A DNA stretch of 64,000 nt from Elgaria multicarinata webbii (Eukaryota; Chordata; Lepidosauria; Squamata; Anguidae): NCBI RefSeq assembly GCF_023053635.1, contig NC_086172.1:123975681-124039680 (forward strand), read 5' to 3'. The notes beneath the pieces were generated by a model that saw only the letters and a list, made by a program, of their open reading frames with translations, searched no databases and was not told where the DNA came from. Each line of letters opens with the position of its first letter. The stretch's first letter is position 1. The position numbers were made by a program, and so were the translations under genes. Below are positions 20,501-28,600 of the stretch, in pieces.

Positions 20501-23446
20501 TATTGCCACTGCCAAATTTGGTGGTACAGCAGCAGGAATGTGGCCAGTCCCTGGTGGGGTCTATGGACTGGAAATTGGCCCCTGGACCACATGAAGTTGC
20601 CCACCCATAGTGTAGATAATCAGTATCATCTGGAGATGGTCAACACATTCTGCACTTTGACCTCAAGAGGGATATTAGCAACCAGTCATGGAGGATACGG
20701 CTATCAATTGCTAGTAATGGCTTCCAGTATTAGAGGCTGTATGCCTCTGAACACCAGTTACTGGGGAACATGACTGAGGTAGTACAATTGTGCCCATGTC
20801 CTGGTTGTGGACTTCCCATAAGCACGTGGTAGGTCACTGTGTGAACAGAACACTGGTCTAGCTAGGCCTTTGGTCTGATTCGACATGGCTCTTATATTTT
20901 TATACTTGGGCCATCTGTGTTCAAGGAGGGCTTCTTATGGAGCAGGCACATGATGTCCTCTTTCAAGGTGGCCAGGTCCCCCTCCCCTTCAACCCAGGCA
21001 TTTATTACTTCCCTAGTCCAACCAATTGCTTCCCCCTCAATTGTTATCATCCAACAAGGGCAAGTGTTGAGCAAACACATGGTAGGCCCCACCTCTCAAA
21101 ACACCTTAGCCTACACCCTTAGGCTGCAATTCCTGAAATCCATCAATGCAAGAGCAACTACCTGGCTCTGTGGCAACATCTTGTAGGTCTATCCTGTATT
21201 TAATGTGTCATCTACATTGGAATGGATGCAAATATTGTTTAATTTGTGCTACACAATTATATCACAAGGCTCTTTCAGCTGTGTTTATTTCTTTGTGGGA
21301 TACAGGAACTGGACAATCTGATCCAGGATATGGACAGTGATGAAAACAAGGTGAGTGAAATGTAACAGCAAACTTGATCCTGGAGATGTGGGACCTTTAG
21401 AATTTACTCCAAGTTCTATTTTCTTTTCTGCATATGTTCTGTCCACTTCCATGCTCTTCCCCATTATTCTGTGCTTCTGAGGTTCAGCAGCAATTATCAG
21501 GACATGCTTGCTGTGAGCTATTTATCACAAAGTGAGGCTCACAGCGACCTTGCTAAAAAAATGAACGAAAACTTCTTTGAAAGGGTTGTCTTGATCCTTC
21601 AAGATTGTTAGCAGTATTTGAAGATGCTGGCTCCCCAATGGCCTTTCCCACCAATAAGGATACTGCCAAAGTTTAGAGAGCCTGGGGCACAATTATTTAG
21701 CTGGCTCTTTGGTTTTGAATACATATTTTTGCAGAGGCTGCAGGCAGCTATGATGATCAATGAGTCTTTTGTGTGCCCTGAGCCACCCATTATTCCAGAA
21801 TTTGATTCTTTCTCTTCTGTTAGTGGAGAAACAAAAGACAGCAATTGTGAAGTTTCTCATTCTGGTGAATTCTCTTTTGTAAAGGGCTGTTCTCAGAGAA
21901 AGCCACAACTGAAATATTTGCTTTTAACAGACAAAATGCTTGGTATAGCTCCGTGCTATTTTTCATGCAGAGCTTCTCCTGGAGTGGATATTAGGCAGTA
22001 TTAAGCACCATGTCAGATCAGTGCACACAGCTTAGCGCAGGGGTGCAGAACCTCCGGCCCATGGAGGCTTGTGCCCACTCTTCAGGACCTTCCCTCTGCC
22101 ACAAGCTCTGCTCACCCCTATCAGGGGTTGCGGAGGATGAGGGGAGAAGAATCCCCATTGTTCTCTCTTGTCACAGATTTTATGTATTTATTACATTTAT
22201 ATACTGCGCTGTAGCCGAAGCTCTCTGGGCGGTTTACAAAAGTTAAAACAGTGAACATTAAAAACAAATATACAGAAATTTCAAAACATTAAAAAGACAA
22301 TATCCATTTAAAACAACTATTCTGGGGTCAGTTAAAAAACCTCAGCATATGTCGTTAACTGCCTGGAAGAAGAGAAAAGTTTGTTTGTTTGTTTATTTAT
22401 TAATTACATTTCTATAGATTGGAAATAACAGCAGGGTTTCCCCAGCACTGCGGGCTTCCCTGACTGGGAAAGTTCACATATAGGGAAGTCGGGGCAGAGC
22501 CAGCCATGTCCCCTTTTCCATTGGAGAAGTTCTTTTGAATGCGTTCCAGGGCTTGGCTAACAAGGCAGCCATATCACCTGTTCTTAATCTGGAACTTTAT
22601 GTGTAGTTTGAGTCTTATCCAGAGGTGCCCTGCAGGCACAGGAAAGCACTTCCCCTCCTGCTGGGGAGGCGGCAGGAAGCGAAGTCCTTGGTTTTGCAGA
22701 TTTGCATGCTGCTCTAACGGGTCCCACAACTCCCAAGAATAGATATTGCAGGAAAAGGTGCAGGGGACTGCTTAGGGAAGGAATAGGTGAGAAAGCACTG
22801 GGGCTGTCTATATGTGGGGAAAGTTCCGTGGTGGCTGTGAATCTGTATTGCATCAGTTCTATGATGAAGCTGCAGCTTCGCAGGCACCGTGGGGCCTTCC
22901 CATGAAGATATGCATTTAAAAATTCAGGGACTTATCCCGACTTTTTCATTGGGAGCAAGGTCAGTGCGGCTTTTCTGCCATCTGCCGTTGCTCCGGGAGC
23001 AGTACTGGTGGAAGGCGACTGGCGATTGGTCGCCTTCCATCAGGAAGAGGGCGGGAGGCAGCTCCAATACCCGGATGACCACCAGAAACCTTGCGCTCAC
23101 TTCTTCACATCAGGATTACCGATGTCAACCTGGAGGGAGGCGGCGCCAGCTTGGTGCCATGAAGACAGGGCCCTGATCCCATGAGTGGAACGCCCCTCAC
23201 AAAAGTTAGGTTCCCTTTGTCTCTTCTTTGTTTCAGATCCAAGCATACTTGAGATGCCACAAGCTACGTTCTGCCTACCTGGTCTCTGTGAAACAAGAAA
23301 ATGCTAGAGCTGTGCAGTTGGTCCAACACGTACGGCAGTTGGCTGAGGACAGCGGGGAAGATGTGGTGCAGGCTATTTGCACTCAGTGGCTTTCAGTGCA
23401 CCACACCAAGCCAAGAAGCTGGCTCACCCAAAGCACCAAGAAATGA
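51..23446 (+). CDS. ZFYVE26: ZFYVE26 (spastizin), C-terminal 14 coding exons, 5' part outside window
   Basis: Spastizin is a large PI3P-binding FYVE protein that works with spatacsin and AP-5 in lysosome reformation and autophagy. Exons read from splice sites and phase: 51-220, 573-604, 1319-1452, 2235-2455, 5798-5945, 7377-7586, 9831-10049, 11487-11684, 15792-15994, 16536-16677, 17996-18055, 19182-19364, 21306-21350, 23237-23446. They total 2175 nt, 724 codons plus TGA, all in phase. The first exon enters inside the FYVE finger (RRHHCRRCG). Later exons carry stretches very close to human spastizin as I remember it, such as [36 protein letters not shown] and [16 protein letters not shown]. 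The C-terminal half is a helical alpha-solenoid-like region with no catalytic motif. No frame break is seen. The least certain parts are the 220 donor and the 32-nt exon at 573-604, because the linker after FYVE is poorly conserved. Confidence 0.95.
573..604 (+). CDS. ZFYVE26: ZFYVE26 32-nt microexon in the FYVE linker (predicted)
   Basis: The short stretch [10 protein letters not shown] is preceded by a pyrimidine-rich tract ending in TTTTGTAG and followed by GTGAGG. Its length of 32 nt restores the phase between the 220 donor and the 1319 acceptor. The acidic, polar content suits the disordered linker after the FYVE finger in the mammalian protein. This is inferred from splice sites and phase only. 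Confidence 0.6.
2479..4445 (-). mobile_element. L2-type LINE, 5'-truncated, reverse-transcriptase part
   Basis: The minus strand encodes an L2-like reverse transcriptase: [72 protein letters not shown], and a C-terminal block ending PKAFKT. One in-frame TGA (3731-3733) splits an otherwise open frame of about 590 codons. The endonuclease domain is absent, as usual for 5' truncation. The 3' end is an ATT/ATTT tail preceded by a hairpin containing ACCATCAATGTACATGGT. It lies in the ZFYVE26 intron after exon 2235-2455, antisense to the gene. Confidence 0.85.
4468..4560. mobile_element. Fragment of palindromic MITE (CCAGATGT family)
   Basis: The text resembles the full copy at 39058-39207: AGCCTTCTCCAACCTGGTGCC then a block ending in ACTGCAGTTCCCACAATC. 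It directly abuts the 5' end of the L2 remnant. Only one arm is clear. Confidence 0.5.
4600..5797. other. ZFYVE26 intron, no gene seen
   Basis: No conserved frame or clear repeat was recognised. A poly-C run lies at about 5433-5442. Confidence 0.5.
5946..7376. other. ZFYVE26 intron, no gene seen
   Basis: Unique-looking intronic DNA. Open frames at 6618-7006 show no family resemblance and no splice-consistent exon, so they are not called. Confidence 0.5.
7900..8235. repeat. Inverted-repeat-rich segment, possible non-autonomous DNA transposon
   Basis: Mirrored words such as AACCCAGTGAGAATGGGTTA against TAACCCATGCTCACCGGGTT, and GGTTAATCAGCACATGATG against ATCATGGGTTAATTTAACC nearby, give several potential stems. 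Termini and target-site duplication could not be fixed. Confidence 0.35.
8417..8630 (-). mobile_element. L2-type LINE 3' end
   Basis: This is the same 3'-terminal sequence as the copy at 2479 (hairpin TAGCACCATCAATGTACATG, then CCCTGCCGCATAGGCTTACA), followed for about 200 bp until the match stops. It contains a short internal duplication of GGCACWGGGTAGGGTAAA. It is severely 5'-truncated. Confidence 0.75.
8974..9165 (+). mobile_element. Old tRNA-derived SINE, diverged
   Basis: It aligns by eye with the SINE at 12985: GAGCCAGTATCACGTGGTTT, then GGGGAGATCCAGATTCAAAT (B-box-like), then a SINE body ending GGGATAAAAATTATAATAAA. More divergent, so older. Confidence 0.55.
9534..9690 (-). mobile_element. 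LINE 3' end (CR1/L2-like)
   Basis: A (GAT)n run followed by CCCACCTCTCCCTTTGGATC and GAGGCGGGGTACAAC is the minus-strand 3' terminus of a LINE family also seen at 31262. No coding part remains. Confidence 0.5.
10370..10475 (+). mobile_element. LINE 3'UTR fragment (CR1-like)
   Basis: The string CTAGATGGCCCCTTGGTCTG followed by ATCCAGCATGGCTCTTCTTA recurs at about 20850-20895 and 46672-46718. I recognise it as a common squamate LINE tail. Confidence 0.5.
10604..10880. repeat. Perfect 38-bp inverted repeats around a 200-bp core
   Basis: The arm at 10604-10641 (beginning CAGAACGCTGCTAGACTGAC) is exactly the reverse complement of 10843-10880. The 201-bp core has no frame of note. It is followed downstream by the stem-loop and duplicated tail at 11140-11265, and the whole could be the end of a Penelope-like retroelement or an independent foldback element. 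Confidence 0.75.
11140..11265 (+). repeat. Stem-loop motif plus duplicated 37-nt tail, Penelope-like terminus
   Basis: CCTGAGGAAGAGCGCAGTTT then GCGTTCAAAACGCGTAGG gives a six-pair stem (GAGCGC with GCGTTC, one G-U pair). This CTGAGGAAG...AAACGCGT arrangement is one I associate with Penelope-like element ends. It is followed by two copies of GGCRGCACCTTGGCACTGTA with the same AT-rich continuation, at 11177 and 11229. Family assignment is from memory. Confidence 0.45.
11963..12085. mobile_element. Palindromic MITE
   Basis: TAGATCTCCAGATGTTTTAG at the left is mirrored by AACATCTGGAGATCTACCTT at the right, around a core with CAGCATTCCTGACTATTGGG. This is the hAT-like CCAGATGT family. Confidence 0.65.
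12474..12690 (+). mobile_element. tRNA-derived SINE (family 1)
   Basis: The 5' part has a polymerase III A-box (CAGCTCAGTGTGATAGAGC) and B-box (GGTTCAATTCC) spaced as in a tRNA. It is followed by a non-tRNA body with TGGACCAATGGTATGACTCC. The cloverleaf is degraded, so it is a SINE rather than a tRNA gene. Confidence 0.75.
12985..13240 (+). mobile_element. tRNA-derived SINE (family 2)
   Basis: It starts GAGCCAGTGTGGTGTAGTGG and has a good B-box (GGTTCTAATCC). The body reads TGACTTTGGGCCAGTCACAG, then CACAGGGCTGTTGTTGTGAG, and it ends in an AAATA-type tail. This copy is close to intact; related copies are at 8974 (+) and 46375 (-). Confidence 0.8.
14052..14215. mobile_element. Non-autonomous DNA transposon, long TIRs, 3-bp flank repeat
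   Basis: The left arm GGCCCCGTTCAGACAACACG, continuing to GCTTAACCACAAAATGGTT, is mirrored by the right arm ending GTTGTCTGAACGGGGCC. The bases flanking the arms are TCT on both sides. The core repeats TTAACCATTT several times. The relative at 59110 has flanking ATT on both sides. Confidence 0.7.
14630..14760. repeat. Interspersed repeat fragment
   Basis: GCAGAGGTGTCAAGCCTCAG followed by CATAGGCCAGATTCAGCCCT resembles the termini of squamate MITE families whose copies in this window begin with variants of CAGGGGTGGGCA. The family could not be fixed. Confidence 0.35.
14781..15143. repeat. Three dispersed copies of a near-palindromic 16-mer
   Basis: TGTCACGTATGGGACA occurs exactly at 14781, 14961 and 15128. 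The 180-bp and 167-bp stretches between copies do not align with each other, so this is not simple tandem duplication. It lies in a ZFYVE26 intron. Confidence 0.7.
15508..15749. repeat. ZFYVE26: 94-bp direct duplication next to a ZFYVE26 exon
   Basis: 15508-15601 and 15656-15749 are copies differing at roughly 15% of positions (both begin ATTTTTAAAGATAA and end CAGATCTGTTCATCCATT). The second copy ends 42 bp before the exon at 15792. Confidence 0.75.
17205..17325. mobile_element. Palindromic MITE fragment
   Basis: CCTCAACCTGGTGCCTTCCA at the left and GAGCACCAAATTGGGTAAGG at the right are degenerate inverted ends of the CCAGATGT family, around GGGATGTGCTGGGATTTGTA. Confidence 0.5.
17568..17700. 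mobile_element. Palindromic MITE, full copy
   Basis: GCCCTCCAGATGTTGTTGGA then CTGCAATTCCCATCATCCCT is mirrored by GATGGGAGTTGCAGTCCAAT and AACATCTGGAGGGC. No coding content. Confidence 0.75.
19640..19715 (+). mobile_element. LINE 3' end
   Basis: ACTGCCCAGAGAGCTTCGGC then TGTGGGGCAGTATATAAATG and an AATAAA-rich tail. The same terminal sequence recurs at 22170 (-), 33690 (-), 34062 (-), 34690 (-), 40583 (+), 59815 (+) and 63704 (+). Confidence 0.65.
20060..20275 (-). mobile_element. LINE RT fragment (L2/CR1-like)
   Basis: The minus strand reads [20 protein letters not shown] and [14 protein letters not shown], a decayed version of the L2-like STESALVTL and LDLSAAFDTIDHGIL blocks. It is bordered by another repeat at 20278. 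Confidence 0.55.
20278..20612. repeat. Possible MITE, ends AGGGGTGGGCA / TGCCCACCC
   Basis: CAGGGGTGGGCAGCATGTAA at the left and CATGAAGTTGCCCACCC at the right are approximate inverted ends. The core mentions CAAATTTGGTGG-type words in both orientations. No frame. Confidence 0.4.
22170..22370 (-). mobile_element. LINE 3' end
   Basis: TTATTACATTTATATACTGC then GCTGTAGCCGAAGCTCTCTG, continuing with AAACATTAAAAAC-type 3'UTR. 5'-truncated, minus orientation. Confidence 0.6.
22800..23175. repeat. Interspersed repeat, copy 1 of a two-copy family
   Basis: It matches 32717-33115 over most of its length: GGCTGTCTATATGTGGGGAA against GGTTGTCTACACACAGGGAA, then GGTGGAAGGCGACTGGCGAT against GGTGGAAGGTGACCAGTGAT, then ACCCGGATGACCACCAGAAA against ACCCGGATGGCTGTCCAGAA. 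It lies just before the last ZFYVE26 exon. Confidence 0.6.
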
Positions 23447-24715
23447 CTACCAGCAAGCGGGTGGTAGTTGCGGGTTTGCTTTCTATAAAGGGAAGACTCT
23501 GGAATTGTGCTGATCAGCTTAACCTGTGTATGGCAGTGAGTTCGGAAGGAGCTGCTCAGATGCCTCTAGTGAAAGGGAAAGGAGTGACTTCCTGAAAGTG
23601 CCAATAATGTCCTGTAGACAACCAACTACCTCTATCTCAGGGTGTTCTCGTTCTCTCTCCCTCTCTGTGTGTGTGTGTGTGTTTAACGTTTCAGTCTTGC
23701 TTCAGCTGTGTATTCTTTTCTTACCATTTAGACTTCTATCCAGGCATTATGGTAGTAGTTCAAAACCCACATCAACCAAGTCTAGTTGGAAGCCTAATGT
23801 CTTGTGATTTGATGACAAGAAATATTACCTGACTCTTATCCTGCCAGAAAACTGAATTGCGGAGGAATGCACATTTTTTCATTCTGGTGGATATGAGCAA
23901 TTCTTCATAGCTGTTTACCCTTTAAAATTGAACACATGTCATTCTGTTAGGTGGATATGGTCCTTTCCCACTAACTTTAGTTGAAGAGTGCAGTGATAAC
24001 GGGCACACTCTCCTCCAGTGAAATGGACGTCGTGGTCGGCCTCATTTGTGTCGCGTGAGTGCTGTGTCACAACCACAGACATTCGTAACGCTTAGCTCAT
24101 TGGATCTGGTGTCCAGAAATAGTTTAGAGCTTAAGTAATTGGGATGACTACATTTAGCTTCCACAGTCTCCCACCCCCCAGATTTTGAAGCTTTATCCCA
24201 TTAGGAATTTAAAGCTTACAAAAGCTGCTTTTGCTGTCTGTTCAGAACTAAACTTCCACTTTGTCCCAGGTGACAGTCTTTTCTGACTGAATGTGGTACT
24301 GATATGCTTTTCTCTGGAGTGTGGGTGGGAGATGAGGGTAGTAGTAATTCTGCATTTTAAGTTGCTTTTGTTTTCAGGTAGCTGCAAACCATGCTGCACA
24401 ACTGATCTCGTCAAGCTCCTCTCAGAAGCATCTCTGCAGAGGAGGAGGAATAGAACTTGCTGTGTTGAAGAGCCCTAGACGGTTATTCTGTGTTCCCCTT
24501 TGCACTGTACTTTATGCACTTTACATTATTTGCAACTCAAAATTCCTTTGGGGCTTACGCCAAGGATCCCTTTCTCACCAGCAAAACCTGTCCTAGACAT
24601 TGTCTTGCATCACAAATATTGCCACTGATAAGTTCAAAATCTTTTGAAGCACAAATGTGTACTTCCTCATCACGAGCTTACAAGGAACAAAAATAAAATG
24701 TATTTCGTCAGTTTT
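23447..24715 (+). other. ZFYVE26: ZFYVE26 3'UTR and poly(A) signal
   Basis: Downstream of the TGA at 23444-23446 there is no further coding signal. It contains a CT/TG simple repeat at about 23652-23680. The first good AATAAA is at 24692-24697, followed by a GT-rich stretch, which puts the cleavage site near 24715. The exact end is inferred. Confidence 0.6.
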
Positions 24716-24824
24716 GTGGATTTGGTTCAACTTTGACATGCTGAAACTTAGCATCTTAAATGATTTATGGCTACTTCAGTCACAGATGAAAGACTAATGC
24801 CTAAAGGTGAAAACAAACAAGAAC

Positions 24825-25600
24825 AATCTAAGCTTTCAATATTTTTATTTAGTCAAATGTTCTGAGAAAGTCCAGTACTAATGCTAAACTGAAGCTTCCA
24901 GTCAAAGAAAACAGATGCAGTTATACACCCTGATCATGAAAGTGACAATAATATATGTATAAATCTTGGTCAGATACATATATCTGACAAGTGATGTAAG
25001 CTTCTGCTTCCACCAGTGCATGAAGTAAAGAAGATTAAGGTGTCTATTCCCATATTAGAAACAAGTAATCCAGACAGTGTTGTATGTATGAAATACATAT
25101 GGAAGCAGCCTTGAATATATCTCTTGAAGGTCTTAGTCAAGTGCATTTTGAATTAGTTTGCATCAAGTGAGCGTGAGATGTCTGGCCTTTAGATTTACCA
25201 ACATTTGTTTTCCTAGGAAACAACTCTCCAGGAATGTACAGCTACAGATAGAGGCAGAATCCAATGCTTCCCTTGTGAGCACGGACAGCCCGGCCAATTC
25301 CGATCTGCCTATGGACCCTACCACTTGGGGAAGAGCGATTTAGCACTTCTGGAGGCAAGCTTAAAAAAGTGGAAACCCTTGTTTCTGGAAGGGAGCAGGA
25401 GAGCGGAGTTTCTATATGGCACACCTGCTGGCTGCCCCCGTCCAGAAGCAAGCATTTCCGCTTGTTCGGGGGCTTGCCTCTGGAAGTACTAAATTGTAGT
25501 TCCACAAGTGGTAGGGCCTGGCCGTATGCGAACCAGAAGCGGAGATCAGCTCCGCTAATAGCTGGACAGCACTGGATTCTGCCCAAGGTTTATCCATAAT
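24825..25600 (-). other. RDH12: RDH12 3'UTR with AATAAA on the minus strand
   Basis: The RDH stop codon is the complement of 25601-25603. Reading leftwards, the first minus-strand AATAAA is at 24844-24849, so the transcript probably ends near 24825, only about 110 bp from the opposing ZFYVE26 end. Confidence 0.55.
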
Positions 25601-28600
25601 TCAGTCCCACTGGATGCCTAAGAGTTCACAGCTGACATTCCAGAGCTGCTTTGCCGTTTCATCGTTGCGTCCTTGAGGCGATACATATGCTGGCGTACAG
25701 TCGCTGTCAATTAAAGGAAAATGGTTCTATTAGGCATTTTGGACAGCACTGGGATAGTTTAAAACTCAGCTTAGCAAAATAAAAAATGAGGAAGAAATAG
25801 AGATGAGTGGAAATGTACTCACGTCCTCCCTCCTCTGCACCCTCTCACTTGCTAATGCACGTTAACAGCATTCTACCTTTTCGCCAAATGCAGGATCTGC
25901 TTCCTACAAGCATACCATTTGCACAGCTGCTGAACGCTCTGTTTGCCAGTATCTAAGCACCTCCCCAGGATGTTAGAACCTACCTTTACAAACACTATTT
26001 GCAGATCTTAGCAGCCACTTACGTTTTATACTAGGCTGGGATTCTTCAGCCAGCCTGACCCAACAATCATGCAGAAATAGACTTTGGGGTACACATCCCC
26101 AGATGGGAGTGGGTACCTGATGGACAGGTGTGCTGCACAGATGGCTCCCAAATATGGATCTTTACCTTCAGTTTTGGCAAGGCAACTGCAGATGTGGCAT
26201 GCATCTCATGGTCAATGATGGCTTTGAAGTCAACCTAGACGTGGGGGCTGGATTCCGATTTCCAGCCCTTCTCAAGTGGCAGCTGATATTATCAAAAGTA
26301 AAACTAACTACTACAAGACTACTGTTGTGCATGCATTGCTCTGGCCCCTCTCTCCTTGGATAGTTTCTACAATTATTAGAGCTACTGAAGAAGATGGCAT
26401 CCCTATTAGACAAAAGGGGAACTATCTAGGGCCACAAATTAATCCCCAGTGCAGCTCAGTCTTAATATCTAAATGACTTGGCTAAATCCTGGAGCATGAG
26501 AAGAGACTAATGTATGCTTCACACTGACGCTAAAGCAATTATAGGTAGTGTATGCTGATTCATTTTGTTGGAGACTACTATGCCAAAATAGTTCAAAAGC
26601 TTTTTCCAGCTCTCACGTGGTTGCTAGAAGTGGTTGCAGTAGCACCAGGGCGCTGTTTCCTTGAGATCAGAATCAGCCCTTGCTCTTACCCTCTGCACTC
26701 TAAAGCTAATCCTCAAAGCTCAACTCACCTGAAATACTTCCCACTGACCGACTCCAGTTCCTCTGCCACTGCGCAATACACACTGGTCTGGGCTCCTTCT
26801 ACAGGTGTCTTCACGAAGAAAGACATAATCTTCCACAGGTTATTCAATATAAATGAATGGCGGGTCAGCTCAGTAGCGACTGTGCCTGGATGCAGAGCAT
26901 TTACAGTCACACCAGTACCTACAAGGAAGGAATCACACATGCACTAGAGACCATACATAAAATGTGAATGTCAGCTTGTTCAAATGCGAAGATTTTGTTT
27001 TTCCCCTCTGAATTCCAATACACAAAACTATACTGGTTGGTACCTTATTATTATTATTATTTATTTATATAGCACCATCAATGTACATGGTGCTGTACAG
27101 ATTACACAGTAAATAGCAAGACCCTGCCGCATAGGCTTACAATCTAATAAAGAAAATAAGAGATCACATCAAGAGTTTTTCATGCATTCACATAAAATTG
27201 TGGGTTCTGTATGCTATATAAACAAATGGTTGCATGCTATAACCATCTGTTTAACAATAGTTTTACAAACACTATTGCCATTAGACCAGAATTGGCCATA
27301 GCTCCTTGCTGCACTACACATTTACAGTGGAACATACCCCTGATGCCATGTACTATGCGACACAACTCTAATCTCCTCTTTTGTTGTTGTTTATTCGTTC
27401 CGTCGCTTCTGACTCTTCGTGACTTCATGGACCAGCCCACGCCAGAGCTTTCTGTCGGCTGTCGCCACCCCCAGCTCCCCCAAGGTCAAGTCTGTCACCT
27501 CCAGAATATCATCCATCCATCTTGCCCTTGGTCGGCCCCTCTTCCTTTTGCCTTCCACTTTCCCTAGCATCAGCCTCTGCTCCAGGGTATCTTGTCTTCT
27601 CATTACTTCAGTTTTGCCTTTAATACCATTCCCTCAAGTGAGCAGTCTGGCTTTATTTCCTGGAGTATGGACTGGTTTGATCTTCTTGCAGTCCAAGGCA
27701 CTCTCAGAATTTTCCTCCAACACCACAGTTCAAAAGCATCTATCTTCCTTCGCTCAGCTTTCCTTATGGTCCAGCTCTCGCAGCCATAGGTTACTACGGG
27801 GAATACCATTGCTTTAACTATGCGGACCTTTGTTGTCAGTGTGGTGTCTCTGCTCTTAACTATTTTATCAAGATTTGTCATTGCTCTCCTCCCAAGAAGT
27901 AAACGCCTTCTGATTTCCTGGCTGCAGTCAGCGTCTGAAGTAATCTTCGCGCCCAGAAATACAAAGTCTGTCACTGCCTCCACGTTTTCTCCCTCTATTT
28001 GCCAGTTATCAATCAAGCTAGTTGCCATAATCTTGGTTTTTTTGAGGTTTAACTGCAACCCAGCTTTTGCACTTTCTTCTTTCACCTTTGTCATAAGGCT
28101 CCTCAGCTCCTCCTCGCTTTCAGCCATCAAAGTGGTGTCATCTGCATATCTGAGATTGTTAATATTTCTTCCTGCGATTTTCACTCCAGCCTTGGATTCG
28201 TCAAGCCCAGCACGTCGCATGATGTGTTCTGGATACAAGTTGAATAGGTAAGGTGAGAGTATACAACCCTGCCGTACTCCTTTCCCAATCTTAAACCAGT
28301 CCATTGTTCCGTGGTCTGTTCTTACCGTTGCTACTTGGTCGCTATACAGATTCCTCAGGAGGCAGACAAGATGACTTGGTATCCCCATACCACCAAGAAC
28401 TTGCCACAGTTTGTTATGATCCACACAGTCAAAGGCTTTAGAATAGTCAATAAAACAGAAATAGATGTTTTTCTGGAACTCCCTGGCTTTCTCCATTATC
28501 CAGCGGGTATTGGCAATTTGGTCTCTAGTTCCTCTGCCTTTTCTAAACCCAGCTTGTACATCTGGCAATTCTCGCTCCATGAATTGCTGGAGTCTACCTT

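Noticed and set aside
25242-25600. Open frames on both strands beside the RDH12 stop codon
   Set aside because: They fall in the RDH12 3'UTR, lack splice logic and resemble no known protein.
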